Origin: an uncultured Erythrobacter sp.
GTDB taxonomy: Bacteria; Pseudomonadota; Alphaproteobacteria; Sphingomonadales; Sphingomonadaceae
Length of the DNA stretch: 64,000 nt
Reading direction: 5' to 3'
Assembly: GCA_947502815.1 (NCBI GenBank)
Contig: CANNBH010000001.1
Span: forward strand, 2,576,818-2,640,817
Positions 47,178 to 56,871 of the stretch are shown in pieces (within the stretch, counting starts at the first letter, position 1; every line of letters starts with the position of its first letter). The position numbers and the translations under genes are program-made. The notes beneath the pieces were generated by a model. It was not told the DNA's origin. It was given only the letters and a program-made list of their open reading frames with translations, and did not search any database.

Positions 47178-49334
47178 ATGACTCGCACACTGACATACTC
47201 CGCGCTCCTCCTCTCCAGCGCGGCTATCGCGGCTCCAGCTTTGGCTGAAAGCGCGCCTGCTCAAAATGAAACATCCGGCAGTATTTTAGCGCCCACCGGC
47301 CCCGATATGGAAACGCAAGGCGACGATATCCTTGTCACCGGCGACATTTTGCAATCCAGCGCAGTCAATTCGGTCAAAACCCCGACACCGATTATCGACA
47401 TCCCACAAAGCCTTACGATCACAACCGATGAGGAAATTCTGGAACGCGGCATCACCAGCCTCGGCCAAATCGTCGACTACACGCCCGGCGTGAACACCTC
47501 GCAGGGTGAAGGGCACCGCGACGCCATCGTGTTTCGCGGCGTGCGATCCACTGCCGACTTCTTCATCGATGGTGTGCGCGATGACGTGCAATATTACCGC
47601 GGTCTCTACAATTTGGAGCAAGTTGAAATCCTGCGCGGCCCGAACGCGCTGCTGTTTGGACGCGGCGGCACCGGCGGCGTCTTGAACCGCGTCACCAAGA
47701 AAGGCGAACTGGGTGAGACATTCGGCGGCGGCCAGATTGCAATCGACACATTCGGCGAGTTTAGCATCCAAGGCGACTTCAACCTTTCATCCAGCGAGAA
47801 CGCGGCATTCCGCCTCAATGCTTCGTATGAGAGCCTGAACAACCACCGCGATTTCTATGATGGTGAGCGCATCGGTTTTAACTCAACCGCGCGTCTAGCG
47901 CTGGGCGAAGATACGATCCTCGACCTGTCTTACGAATACGCCAACCACGACCGCTTCATTGATCGCGGTATTGCAACCGGCGACGACGGCCGCCCGGTCG
48001 AAGCGCTCCAAGACGTCGTGTTTGGCGACCCGGAAAACAACTTCCTCGATCTCGAAGCACATTTGCTGCGCGCCAACCTCCAGCACAATTTCTCTGAGAA
48101 TTTCAAAGGCGTCTTCACCGCGTTTTACGGCGATTACAACAAAGTCTATTCGAACTTCTTCGCCACCGCCTATGACCCAGCAACCAACATTGTTGAGATT
48201 GATGGCTACGTCGATACGACAGAGCGTCAGAACCTGATCCTAACCGCCAATTTCATCAATGAATTTGAAACCGGCAGCATTGATCACACCATCCTGTTTG
48301 GCGGCGAATTTATCAGCACCTCGTCCGATCAGGACCGGTTCAATTCCTTCTTTGACACCTCCGCCGATGACCGCGAGACATTTTTGGCGACGCGTCCATT
48401 GGCGCTTTCCGGCAACGTCGGCGTCAATGCGGCGGGCCTTGTTACCACCAATGCCTTCAACGATCTGAACGACTTCACACAGGTCGAAGTGGACGTTTTC
48501 TCACTCTACATTCAAGACGAAATCGAACTCACCGATTGGCTCAATGTGGTGATCGGCGGACGCTTTGACAGCTTCGATATCGAAGTGCTCAACGTGCCAG
48601 CAGCTGAACTGCGCACCCGCAAGGACGAAGAATTTTCCCCGCGCGGCGGCATTATTATAAAGCCGCAAGACAACATCTCGATCTACGCCAGCTATTCAGA
48701 GAGCTTTTTGCCGCGTTCGGGTGAGCAATTCGCCAATATCAACGGCGATAACGATGCGCTTGCCCCCAACACATTCACCAACCTCGAAGCGGGCGTCAAA
48801 TGGGATTTCACCACCGGGCTTAGCCTGACTGCGGCGATCTTCGACATCGAACAAAGCTCCCCTCAGGTCGACGACAATGACCCATCCGCATTCGTGGTGG
48901 TCGATTCCAACATTCAAGGCGTCGAGCTTCAGGTTCAAGGGCTGGTGATGCCGGGTTGGTCGGTGTCGGCTGGCTACAGTTTCCTTGATGGCGAACAGGT
49001 CGATCAGGGCGGTCCAACCGGCCTGCGTCCGCGCGAATTGCCGGAAAACATGTTCTCAATCTGGAACCAAGTCGAGGTCACCGACCGTTTCGGCATCGGG
49101 CTGGGCCTGACGCATCAGGATGAAAGCTTCATCGACAACGGCAACAACGCAGTGTTGCCCGCTTACACGCGGATCGACGCGTCGGCGTATTATGATCTGT
49201 CGGACAATTTCCGAGTACAGGTGAATGTCGAAAACCTCACCGACACGCTGTATTTCCCCAACAGCCATTCAACCCATCAGGCATCTGTTGGCGCGCCGCT
49301 CAACGCGCGGTTTGCGATCACCGGCCGGTTCTAA
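47178..49334 (+). CDS. TonB-dependent siderophore receptor
   Basis: The 718-residue outer-membrane protein has a signal peptide (to about ALAES), a plug domain (VKTPTPIIDIPQSLTI, then FRGVRSTADFFIDGVRDD and VEILRGPNALLFGRGGTGG) and a beta-barrel ending in a C-terminal aromatic (ARFAITGRF). It is of the catecholate/ferrichrome (Fiu/FhuA-like) type. A Fur-like site upstream supports iron control. The ATG at 47178 is used; an upstream GTG-type extension lacks a signal sequence. Confidence 0.95.
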   Translation: MTRTLTYSALLLSSAAIAAPALAESAPAQNETSGSILAPTGPDMETQGDDILVTGDILQSSAVNSVKTPTPIIDIPQSLTITTDEEILERGITSLGQIVDYTPGVNTSQGEGHRDAIVFRGVRSTADFFIDGVRDDVQYYRGLYNLEQVEILRGPNALLFGRGGTGGVLNRVTKKGELGETFGGGQIAIDTFGEFSIQGDFNLSSSENAAFRLNASYESLNNHRDFYDGERIGFNSTARLALGEDTILDLSYEYANHDRFIDRGIATGDDGRPVEALQDVVFGDPENNFLDLEAHLLRANLQHNFSENFKGVFTAFYGDYNKVYSNFFATAYDPATNIVEIDGYVDTTERQNLILTANFINEFETGSIDHTILFGGEFISTSSDQDRFNSFFDTSADDRETFLATRPLALSGNVGVNAAGLVTTNAFNDLNDFTQVEVDVFSLYIQDEIELTDWLNVVIGGRFDSFDIEVLNVPAAELRTRKDEEFSPRGGIIIKPQDNISIYASYSESFLPRSGEQFANINGDNDALAPNTFTNLEAGVKWDFTTGLSLTAAIFDIEQSSPQVDDNDPSAFVVVDSNIQGVELQVQGLVMPGWSVSAGYSFLDGEQVDQGGPTGLRPRELPENMFSIWNQVEVTDRFGIGLGLTHQDESFIDNGNNAVLPAYTRIDASAYYDLSDNFRVQVNVENLTDTLYFPNSHSTHQASVGAPLNARFAITGRF

Positions 49335-49341
49335 AGCGGGA

Positions 49342-49905
49342 TCAATCCTCGGACGCCTCTGCGGCGTCCGGGGCCACCCGCAAGGCAGGCACATTTTGCG
49401 CGGCGTCTACGGCTTCAATTCCAGGCGCCGGGGCCGCGCTGATGCTTTCACGCCTCTGAATCACGCGCCCAGCCCGCTGAACCGCGCGGACCAGCCGCGG
49501 ATAGACACCGCAGCGGCACAAGTTGGAAATTGCCTCTTCGATTTCCTCTTGGCTCGGCGCGGAATTGCGCTGCAACAAGGCCGCGCCTGCGATGACAATG
49601 CCCGGCGTGCAATATCCGCATTGGATCGCCTGTTCAGCCACCATCGCTTGCTGCATCGGATGCGAACGATCGCGCGATAGCCCTTCGATCGTCGTGATCA
49701 GCCGCCCCTCAGCCTCTGCCAAAGTGATCCTGCAGGATCGCAGCGCGGTGCCATCGACCAACACCATGCACGCGCCCACACAATCGCCCCCGCCGCAGCT
49801 TTTCGTGCCGGTCAGGTTCGCTGCCTCACGCAATGCATAAAGGAGCGGCATTTCAGGATCGAGGTCAAATTCGACCGGGCGATCATTGATGGTCATGCGC
49901 GGCAT
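49342..49905 (-). CDS. 2Fe-2S subunit of a molybdenum hydroxylase type enzyme (orphan)
   Basis: The 187-residue protein has the two-cluster layout of small xanthine-dehydrogenase-family subunits: an N-terminal ferredoxin-like domain with CGGGDCVGAC and RSC, and an all-helical domain with CGYCTPGIV and CRCGVYPR. The first motif is C-x4-C-x3-C where C-x4-C-x2-C is usual. A Pro/Ala-rich tail of about 35 residues follows. The large molybdopterin subunit that normally sits next door is missing. Neighbours are a class II aldolase and the siderophore receptor. Confidence 0.85.
   Translation of the reverse strand: MPRMTINDRPVEFDLDPEMPLLYALREAANLTGTKSCGGGDCVGACMVLVDGTALRSCRITLAEAEGRLITTIEGLSRDRSHPMQQAMVAEQAIQCGYCTPGIVIAGAALLQRNSAPSQEEIEEAISNLCRCGVYPRLVRAVQRAGRVIQRRESISAAPAPGIEAVDAAQNVPALRVAPDAAEASED
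49350..49370. terminator. Hairpin between the receptor and the 2Fe-2S gene
   Basis: An 8-base-pair stem (cggacgcc / ggcgtccg) with a 5-base loop lies 16 bases after the receptor stop, within the last codons of the convergent gene. No T-run follows. Confidence 0.4.
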
Positions 49906-49938
49906 GGACGCGGCTCTATCCGTTTGGTTTCGGTGTGA

Positions 49939-50715
49939 TTATCGACGCCAGCTGTCGTCGACTTTGTCGACCCGGCGTTTCCAAGCTTCGAAATCGAACA
50001 CGCCTGCTCCGCCCTGCGATTGCATGACGTGAAGATCGCGTTGGTGCACATCGACAACCTCTTGCGGGACAATGTTGGCTTCGCCTTGTGACAAGGTCGC
50101 GACCTGAATTTCGCAAGCGCGTTGCAGCGCCCACATCTTCACAAACATCCCTTGGATGCCTTTGTCCATCACGACCGGGCCGTGATTGCGCAGCATCAAA
50201 ATTGTGTGATTGCCAAGGTTCTGAACCAGACGTTCACCTTCTTCGGCGCGCACCGTGACGCCTTCAAAATCGTGATAGCCGATTTGGTCTTGGAAATTGC
50301 AGGCGTAAAAATTGGTTGGGACCAATCCGTCCTTGTGGCTGCAAACGGCCATCGTCGCGGTTGTATGCACATGGCAGATCGCATCGGCGCGGCTGCCCAA
50401 ATGTTTGTGGAAATAGGCGTGCTGGGTGAAGCCCGCTTTGTTCACCATGTAAGGTGATCCGCCGACATTGTTGCCTTCGACATCAATCTTCACCAGATTG
50501 GATGCGGTCACTTCATCATAGAGCAGCCCAAATGGGTTGATGAGGAACGTGTCCTCTTCTCCAGGCACCTTAAGCGAAATGTGGTTGTAGATCGATTCCG
50601 ACCAGCCGAGATGGTCAAAAATACGGTAGCATGCAGCAAGATCGAGGCGCGCTTGCCATTCTTCTTTGCTGACTTGCCCTTCAAGGCTGTCGTTAGGCTT
50701 TAGCTGCGTTGCCAT
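49939..50715 (-). CDS. Class II aldolase/adducin family protein
   Basis: From the ATG at 50715 (after AAGGGA) the protein has 258 residues. Metal ligands are in CHVHTTATMAVC and LRNHGPVV, as in the L-fuculose-1-phosphate aldolase fold. This branch is often found as an uncharacterised protein rather than a true sugar-phosphate aldolase. It is 33 bases upstream of the 2Fe-2S gene on the same strand, so the two may be co-transcribed. Confidence 0.9.
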   Translation of the reverse strand: MATQLKPNDSLEGQVSKEEWQARLDLAACYRIFDHLGWSESIYNHISLKVPGEEDTFLINPFGLLYDEVTASNLVKIDVEGNNVGGSPYMVNKAGFTQHAYFHKHLGSRADAICHVHTTATMAVCSHKDGLVPTNFYACNFQDQIGYHDFEGVTVRAEEGERLVQNLGNHTILMLRNHGPVVMDKGIQGMFVKMWALQRACEIQVATLSQGEANIVPQEVVDVHQRDLHVMQSQGGAGVFDFEAWKRRVDKVDDSWRR

Positions 50716-50841
50716 GGAATGATCCCTTCGCTCAAACAAATTCCAATGTCCTATCGCATGCGATGCACCGGCTGCACAAGTATTTCGCGATTGCTGGTAT
50801 CATTTGCCACCCATCACCCGCACGGCTAGGCGCAGGATTGC

Positions 50842-52236
50842 ATGAGCGACATCGACATCAGCGCGGCCCAGCCCTCTAAGCAGCAGCCGAGCAATGCCAA
50901 GCTGGTCACAGGCAGCATCACAGGCCATTTGATCGGGCAGACCTTGCCCGCGATTGTCGGCGTTGCCGCGATCATGTCGATTGGGCTGGTTGATGCCTAT
51001 TTCATCGGTCAATTGGGCAGCGAAGCGCTGGCCGCGATTGCGTTTATTTTTCCCATCACCGTGGCGCTTTCATCTTTGGGTGTGGGCGTGATGGTGGGCA
51101 TCAATTCCGTGATCGCGCGCGCCCTTGGCGAAGGGGACGATGCACGCGCGGCAAAACGGGCCAATTTTGGGATCGTGTTTGCCGTTGGTGCAGGCATGGT
51201 GATTGGGCTGGCTCTGTATGCGTTGCAGGCGCCGCTGTTTGCTTTGATGAATGCGCCGGATCATCTCTTGCCGCTGATCCAAGAGTATATGCAGCCCTTC
51301 GCTTTGGGCTTTCCGCTCATTCTGGCGATAATGGGCTTTAACGGGGTTCTGCGCGGGCAAGGCGAAGCGCGCAAGACCAGCATCGTATCGATCTCCTATG
51401 CATTGGCCAATTGGGTGCTGGATCCGCTGCTGATCACAGGGGCATTTGGGTTCGAAGGCTTTGGCATGGCAGGCGCGGCCTATGCGACCATTGCCGGATG
51501 GCTGATCGGGGTCTGCGTGGCCGGGGTGTTGATGCGTTCCGCGGCCATCCCGCTAGACCTCAGCTTGCTGCGCAACACCAGTTTGGTGGATCCGGCGGTT
51601 TCGATCATCCGGGTCGCTGGGCCAGCCGCCTTTTCCAATTCGATCAACCCCATTGGCCTGTCGATCCTGACCGCATTGATCGCCCTTGAAGGGGAAGCGG
51701 CGGTGGCGGGGTTTGGCGCCGCTGGCCGTTTACAGAGCTTTGCGACGGTGCCGTTGCTCGCACTATCAGGATCAATCGGAGCGATTGTGGGCCAGAATTG
51801 GGGCGCGCGGGAATATGGCCGCTCCCGTCAGGCGGCGCTTTATGCATTCGGGTTTTGCATCCTGTGGGGATTGGGCATCGCCGCCGCGATGGTCGCGGGC
51901 GGGGAATTCCTTGCCTATCTGTTCACCGAAGACGCCGACGTCGTCGATGAATTTGCGCTTTATCTAAAAATTGCGGCGTGGGGATACGCTGGCTTTGGCT
52001 TGCTGATTGTCGCCAACGGTATCTTAAACGCGGTCGACAAGGCGTCCTTTGCTCTTGCCCAATCCGCGATCCGTGTGTTCCTCGTGATGCTGCCGGTGGC
52101 GTGGGTTTTGCTCGCTGCATGGGGGAGCGAGGCAATCTACACCGCAGAGCTCGCGGCCAATCTGTTTGGCGGCGTTACCGGGGTTCTTTTGATCTATTGG
52201 GTTCTGGTTCGGCGCGCGCCCGATCAAACACGCTGA
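50842..52236 (+). CDS. MATE family efflux transporter
   Basis: The 464-residue protein has twelve membrane helices in two MatE repeats (GLVDAYFIGQLGSEALAAIA; second half GAAGRLQSFATVPLLALSG, IGAIVGQNWGAREYGR). It should be a Na+- or H+-driven drug exporter (NorM-like). It is divergent from the aldolase gene and followed by the chemotaxis operon 72 bases later. Confidence 0.93.
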   Translation: MSDIDISAAQPSKQQPSNAKLVTGSITGHLIGQTLPAIVGVAAIMSIGLVDAYFIGQLGSEALAAIAFIFPITVALSSLGVGVMVGINSVIARALGEGDDARAAKRANFGIVFAVGAGMVIGLALYALQAPLFALMNAPDHLLPLIQEYMQPFALGFPLILAIMGFNGVLRGQGEARKTSIVSISYALANWVLDPLLITGAFGFEGFGMAGAAYATIAGWLIGVCVAGVLMRSAAIPLDLSLLRNTSLVDPAVSIIRVAGPAAFSNSINPIGLSILTALIALEGEAAVAGFGAAGRLQSFATVPLLALSGSIGAIVGQNWGAREYGRSRQAALYAFGFCILWGLGIAAAMVAGGEFLAYLFTEDADVVDEFALYLKIAAWGYAGFGLLIVANGILNAVDKASFALAQSAIRVFLVMLPVAWVLLAAWGSEAIYTAELAANLFGGVTGVLLIYWVLVRRAPDQTR

Positions 52237-52308
52237 ACGCGGCGCTAGGTTTTCGTTAACCATCCCGCTTCATAAGCCCTGAACACGTTCTAAAGGGGCA
52301 AATGCGTC

Positions 52309-54756
52309 ATGGATGATCTGCTGACGGATTTCATTGCTGAAACTCGGGAGATGCTCGAAGCCAGCGAAGGCGAGATCATCGCGTGGGAATCCGATCCATC
52401 GGACCGCGCCCGGCTCGATACAATTTTCCGGTTTGTGCATACGGTAAAGGGCAATTGCGGCTTTTTTGACTTTCCGCGCCTTGCCGGGCTCAGCCATGCG
52501 GCCGAAGATGCGCTTGCCGATTGCCGGTCGGGCCGCAGAGAAGCCGACAGCGCGCTTGTTACCGCGGTTCTGGCGATTATCGACCGGATCGCACAGATGG
52601 TCGATGCGATCGAAGCGGACGAAGACTTTGCACAAGACGGCGATGATGCCCTGATCGCGGCGTTGGAGCCGGGGGCAGAGGAACTCAGCACCGGCGATGC
52701 CCCGATTGTATCGGACGAAAGCCAATCCCAAGAAACACCGGCGGCCCATCCGGCGGCCCATCCTCCGGCCAGTGCACTGCTTGACGGCAGTGACGAGGCC
52801 AAGCGCCCCGACAACACCCCTGCCCCGCAGCGATCCATCCGATTGCCAGTTGACCTGCTAGACCGGGTGATGAGCGGCGTTTCCGATATGGTTTTGGCGC
52901 GCAATGATCTGGCGCACCGCCTGCGTCAGGCGGGCACTCAGCCAACCATTGATGGACCGTTTGAACGTCTAACGACGATCCTTGCCGATGTGCGCGATGC
53001 GATCACGCGGATGCGGATGCAGCGGATCGAAACCCTTTTCAGCGCCCTGCCCCGGCTCGTGCGCGACCTTTCTGCCGATTTGGGCAAACAGGTCATGGTC
53101 GACCTCGAAGGCGGCGATGTTGAGCTCGATCGGGAGATGATTGAAACGATCCGCGATCCAATCACACATCTGATCCGAAACGCCATCGATCACGGGATGG
53201 AAACCCCATCCAATAGGCTTGCCATGGGCAAGCGTGAGATCGGCATAATGGCGATTTCCGCGCGCCAATCCGGCAACACCATTTCGATCGTGGTCAGCGA
53301 TGATGGCGCGGGGATAGAGCCCGGCCGCATCCTCGATAAAGCGATTGCGATGGGTCTAGTTCAAGAAACCCAGCGCAGCCAATTGAGCCGCGAAGACATC
53401 CTCCAACTGATCTTTGAGCCCGGATTTTCCACCGCCGACGAAGTCAGCAGTGTTTCGGGCCGGGGCGTTGGCCTTGATGTCGTGCGGCAAAATCTGGAGC
53501 GCGTCGGGGGCAGCATCAAAGTCACCAGCACCCAAGACGTGGGCACAATGTTCACGCTTCAGGTGCCGCTCACACTCAGCATCATCGCTGGCCTCACCGT
53601 AGAAGCGGGCGAACAGCGTTTCGCGATCCCGCAAAGCTATGTTGAGGAAATAATCCACGCCTCTTCCAAAGCGCTCGATTTCGCGCAGATGGGAGAGACC
53701 GCATTGGTCACATTCCGCGGCAACCGGGTGCCGTGCCTCATGCTCACCGACGTGCTCGATCTAGAGCAAGGTGATCTGGTTCAGGGGCAGCACACAATGG
53801 TGATGCTGCGCTTGGCGAGCGGCGATCTGTTCGCTCTCGCCGTGGACCGGATCCATTCGCACGGGGATGTCGTGGTCAAACCGCTTGCACCTGCTGTGAT
53901 GAAAAGCGGGTTTTACGCCGGATCGACATTGCTCGACGATGGTCAGCCCATCCTGCTGCTCGATATGACCAACATCGCGGCGGAATATGGCCTCGTCTCT
54001 GATGCCCGCAGCCGCACGCTCCAGTCCCTCGAAGAGACCCAAGACGAAGCAGAGCAAGACACCTGCCGCGCGATGGTCTTTACCGATTTCAATGGCCGGC
54101 GGCGCGCCGTTCGTTTGGAATTGGTCAAGCGCATAGAAACCGCGCCACGCTCTGTCATCGACCTGTCTGCATCCACGCCGCGTGCGGTGATTGACGGCCT
54201 CATCCTGCCGCTGATCGGTTTGCCAGATGGTCCGGTCCCATCTGAAAAAGTGCGCTTGTTAAGGCTCAACGATGGTTCGAGTGAATTGCTCTATGCCGTG
54301 CGTGACGTTGACGATGCGACGGAGCTGGACACAGCCCTTAAACCGGTGGCCGACGATCCTCTTATCGAAGGGGTCACCTTGCTGAATGGCCAAACCATTG
54401 ATGTGATGAACGGTTATGAATTGTTCGCGCGATTTGGCGAAACGCCCGAGGCCGCTGAAAAACCGGTTTGCCGTTTGCCCGATACCGAATGGGCGCGCAC
54501 GATCCTGAGCCCCTTGGTCAAATCGGCGGGTTACACTGTTGCGAACAGCGCCGACAAAACCGAAGACGTCGCAATATGGTTCGACGACGAATATGAAGCC
54601 GCTGTCGCTATGGACGTCGCCTTTGACAAACCCGTTATCCGGCTGCGCGATTTGCCCGACGCCTCTGACAGTGCCGAAACGATCTATCGCTATGACGGCG
54701 AAGGGTTGGTGAACGCCCTGCGCCAAGTACGCTCTGCGGGAGGGAGAGGATCATGA
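52309..54756 (+). CDS. cheA: Chemotaxis histidine kinase CheA
   Basis: CheA passes phosphate from ATP to CheY and CheB under control of receptors. The 815 residues show an Hpt domain with His44 in RFVHTVKGN, a linker, a dimerisation helix pair, the HATPase (NAIDHGMETP, SDDGAGIEPGR, GRGVGLDVV) and a CheW-like regulatory domain (about 425-560). A P2 CheY-binding domain is not evident. Beyond residue 570 are about 245 residues that look like a degenerate CheW repeat and a receiver-like fold; that tail is unusual. It begins the operon cheA-cheW-cheY-cheB-cheR. The ribosome site is aaagggg-like. Confidence 0.93.
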   Translation: MDDLLTDFIAETREMLEASEGEIIAWESDPSDRARLDTIFRFVHTVKGNCGFFDFPRLAGLSHAAEDALADCRSGRREADSALVTAVLAIIDRIAQMVDAIEADEDFAQDGDDALIAALEPGAEELSTGDAPIVSDESQSQETPAAHPAAHPPASALLDGSDEAKRPDNTPAPQRSIRLPVDLLDRVMSGVSDMVLARNDLAHRLRQAGTQPTIDGPFERLTTILADVRDAITRMRMQRIETLFSALPRLVRDLSADLGKQVMVDLEGGDVELDREMIETIRDPITHLIRNAIDHGMETPSNRLAMGKREIGIMAISARQSGNTISIVVSDDGAGIEPGRILDKAIAMGLVQETQRSQLSREDILQLIFEPGFSTADEVSSVSGRGVGLDVVRQNLERVGGSIKVTSTQDVGTMFTLQVPLTLSIIAGLTVEAGEQRFAIPQSYVEEIIHASSKALDFAQMGETALVTFRGNRVPCLMLTDVLDLEQGDLVQGQHTMVMLRLASGDLFALAVDRIHSHGDVVVKPLAPAVMKSGFYAGSTLLDDGQPILLLDMTNIAAEYGLVSDARSRTLQSLEETQDEAEQDTCRAMVFTDFNGRRRAVRLELVKRIETAPRSVIDLSASTPRAVIDGLILPLIGLPDGPVPSEKVRLLRLNDGSSELLYAVRDVDDATELDTALKPVADDPLIEGVTLLNGQTIDVMNGYELFARFGETPEAAEKPVCRLPDTEWARTILSPLVKSAGYTVANSADKTEDVAIWFDDEYEAAVAMDVAFDKPVIRLRDLPDASDSAETIYRYDGEGLVNALRQVRSAGGRGS

Positions 54757-55193
54757 ACGACCTGCTGGTAATGGCTCAAATTGCGGGCCGGCGATGCGCC
54801 CTGCCCGCGCATGATGTCAGCTCAGTCATCGAAGTCGGCGCAGTAACGCCCGTGCCGCGCGCGCCCGATTTTATCGCTGGAATCACCGCCATGCGCAGTC
54901 AGGCTCTTACCGTTATCGATTGCCGGTGTGCGTTGGGCTTTGATCCAGACAATTGGCCGCGCGATCACAGAGCGATCGTGGTTAAGGTTGAAAATTACTC
55001 CTACGCACTGCGCGTCGACACAATCGAAGATATCACCACGTCTGCGGGCGAAGCATCGCAAGTGCCCGGAGGGTTTGGCCGCGAATGGAGCCGCGCATCA
55101 ACAGGCATGGTCGAAACGAAAGACGGTCCAGCCCTGCTGCTTGATCTGCCGCAATTGATCTCAGGTCCAGAAGCCCTCGCAGGGGCCGCTTAA
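54753..55193 (+). CDS. cheW: Chemotaxis coupling protein CheW
   Basis: The 146-residue CheW domain couples receptors to CheA. Core marks: RRCALPAHDVSSVIEV, PRAPDFIAGITAMR. Its ATG overlaps the cheA stop (ATGA). Confidence 0.93.
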   Translation: MNDLLVMAQIAGRRCALPAHDVSSVIEVGAVTPVPRAPDFIAGITAMRSQALTVIDCRCALGFDPDNWPRDHRAIVVKVENYSYALRVDTIEDITTSAGEASQVPGGFGREWSRASTGMVETKDGPALLLDLPQLISGPEALAGAA

Positions 55194-55278
55194 TCCTATG
55201 CTTACCTTCTGCCCTTAACTGTGGCCCCACCTGATCAAAAAGGTCGCCCCATCGGCGGGGCAGATCGAAGGATTCACC

Positions 55279-55644
55279 ATGAAGACATGCCTTATCGTTG
55301 ATGATTCCAGAGTGATCCGTAAAGTTTCGCGGCATATCCTCGAAACGCTGGGTTTCACCGTGGACGAAGCCGAAAACGGCCAAGAAGGCCTTGACGCATG
55401 CTTGAACGAAATGCCGGATTTGGTCCTGCTTGATTGGAACATGCCAGTCATGACCGGGATAGAATTTATCACCCAACTGCGCCAGCGGCCCGGCGGCGAC
55501 AAACCCAAAGTTGTGTTCTGCACGACAGAGAATGACGTCGCCCACATCCGAGAAGCCATCAGCGCGGGCGCAGACGAATATGTGATGAAGCCGTTCGACC
55601 ATGAAACGCTTCAGATCAAACTGCAGTTGGTTGGTTTCGCGTGA
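55279..55644 (+). CDS. cheY: CheY-type response regulator
   Basis: The 121-residue single receiver has the acidic pair and acceptor (LIVDDSR, LLDWNMPVMTG) and the Lys in VMKPFDHE. It has no output domain, as expected for a CheY that acts on a motor or as a phosphate sink. Its stop overlaps the cheB start by four bases. Confidence 0.94.
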   Translation: MKTCLIVDDSRVIRKVSRHILETLGFTVDEAENGQEGLDACLNEMPDLVLLDWNMPVMTGIEFITQLRQRPGGDKPKVVFCTTENDVAHIREAISAGADEYVMKPFDHETLQIKLQLVGFA

Positions 55645-56867
55645 ACGCACCGTCGTCTTCACCATCCCGCGTGTTGCGCAGGCCGCAATCCTCTGAGGAT
55701 GCGCCGCAGGACCGCGCGCAGGTTCGGCCCGCGGAAACAGTGCGCCCGGCGGATGCGATCCGCGTCATGCTGATCGACGATTCCCTCACCGTGCGCACGG
55801 TGTTCAAACGCATGGTCGAAAGCGATCCAGCAATGGTTGTGGCTGAGACCGCAAGCAGCGCCGAACGCGGCATTGCGCAATTGCAGTCTGCCGATATCGA
55901 TGTGATACTGCTGGATCTGGAAATGCCTGGCATGGGCGGGCTCGAAGCTTTGCCGATGATCTTGAAAGTCGCGCCCACCGCCCAGGTGATGGTCGTCTCT
56001 TCGCTCACCGAAGACGGCGCGGAAGCCACGGTTCAGGCGTTGTCTACGGGCGCAGCGGACACGATGCAGAAACCGCGCCCCGGCGGCTTTAACGAAGAAT
56101 ATCGCAGCCTGTTGCTGACCAAGATCCGCGCCTTAGGTTCAGCCAATGGCGACGGAAATGGCAACGGTAAAGATGGTGCCAAGGATGAAGCTGAGGCTGG
56201 CCTATCCCAAGCAAAAGCGCAGCGCGCGCAAAGCCTGACCGAACGTCAGCGCCGCCGCACAAAACGCCCCGAAGTGCTCGCCATTGGCGCGTCGACCGGC
56301 GGGATCCATGCGCTCAACGTGATGCTGCGAGCCCTGACACCGGAATTTGACCTTCCGATCCTGATCACGCAGCATTTGCCCAGCTCCTTTATCCCGGTGT
56401 TTGCGCGCCAGATCGAAGTTGCCAGCGGGCGGCCCACCCATATTGCCGAAGACGGAACCGAAATCCGCAAAGGCGAAATCGCGATTGCAACCGGCCATGG
56501 TCATATGGTTGCGCGCCGCATTGGTGATCGTTTGATTACCCGGATCAAACCAGAAGCGGTTCCCAATGGCTGCATGCCATCGGTTGATCCCATGCTCACC
56601 AGCCTTTCGGAAATTTGCGAAGGCCGCGTTTTGGCCGTTATTTTGTCAGGCATGGGCCGAGACGGGTTGGAAGGCGCCGATCTTCTTAGCGCGGCAGGCG
56701 GCACTATCTGGGCGCAGGATGCCGAAACCAGCGCGGTTTGGGGCATGCCGGGGGCGGTTGCGAAAGCCGGCCTCACAAGCCTTGTCGCCCCTCCCGAAGA
56801 GCTTGGTCAGGCCGTGATGGAACAGTTCGGCGCGGGCGCTGTCGCGGCAACGCCTGCGTCTGACTAA
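55641..56867 (+). CDS. cheB: Protein-glutamate methylesterase CheB
   Basis: CheB demethylates receptors and is activated by phosphorylation. The GTG start overlaps cheY. The 408-residue protein has an N-terminal receiver (MLIDDSLTVRT, LLDLEMPGMGG), a Gly-Asn/Lys-rich linker (NGDGNGNGKDGAKDEAE) and the methylesterase domain with catalytic Ser in AIGASTGGIHAL, His in TQHLPSSF and Asp in SGMGRDG. Domain order is canonical. Confidence 0.96.
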   Translation: MNAPSSSPSRVLRRPQSSEDAPQDRAQVRPAETVRPADAIRVMLIDDSLTVRTVFKRMVESDPAMVVAETASSAERGIAQLQSADIDVILLDLEMPGMGGLEALPMILKVAPTAQVMVVSSLTEDGAEATVQALSTGAADTMQKPRPGGFNEEYRSLLLTKIRALGSANGDGNGNGKDGAKDEAEAGLSQAKAQRAQSLTERQRRRTKRPEVLAIGASTGGIHALNVMLRALTPEFDLPILITQHLPSSFIPVFARQIEVASGRPTHIAEDGTEIRKGEIAIATGHGHMVARRIGDRLITRIKPEAVPNGCMPSVDPMLTSLSEICEGRVLAVILSGMGRDGLEGADLLSAAGGTIWAQDAETSAVWGMPGAVAKAGLTSLVAPPEELGQAVMEQFGAGAVAATPASD

Positions 56868-56871
56868 CACT

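Noticed and set aside
52256..52263. CtrA half-site TTAACCAT before cheA
   Set aside because: Only one half-site is present (the second TTAA is missing at the right distance); too short to be called.
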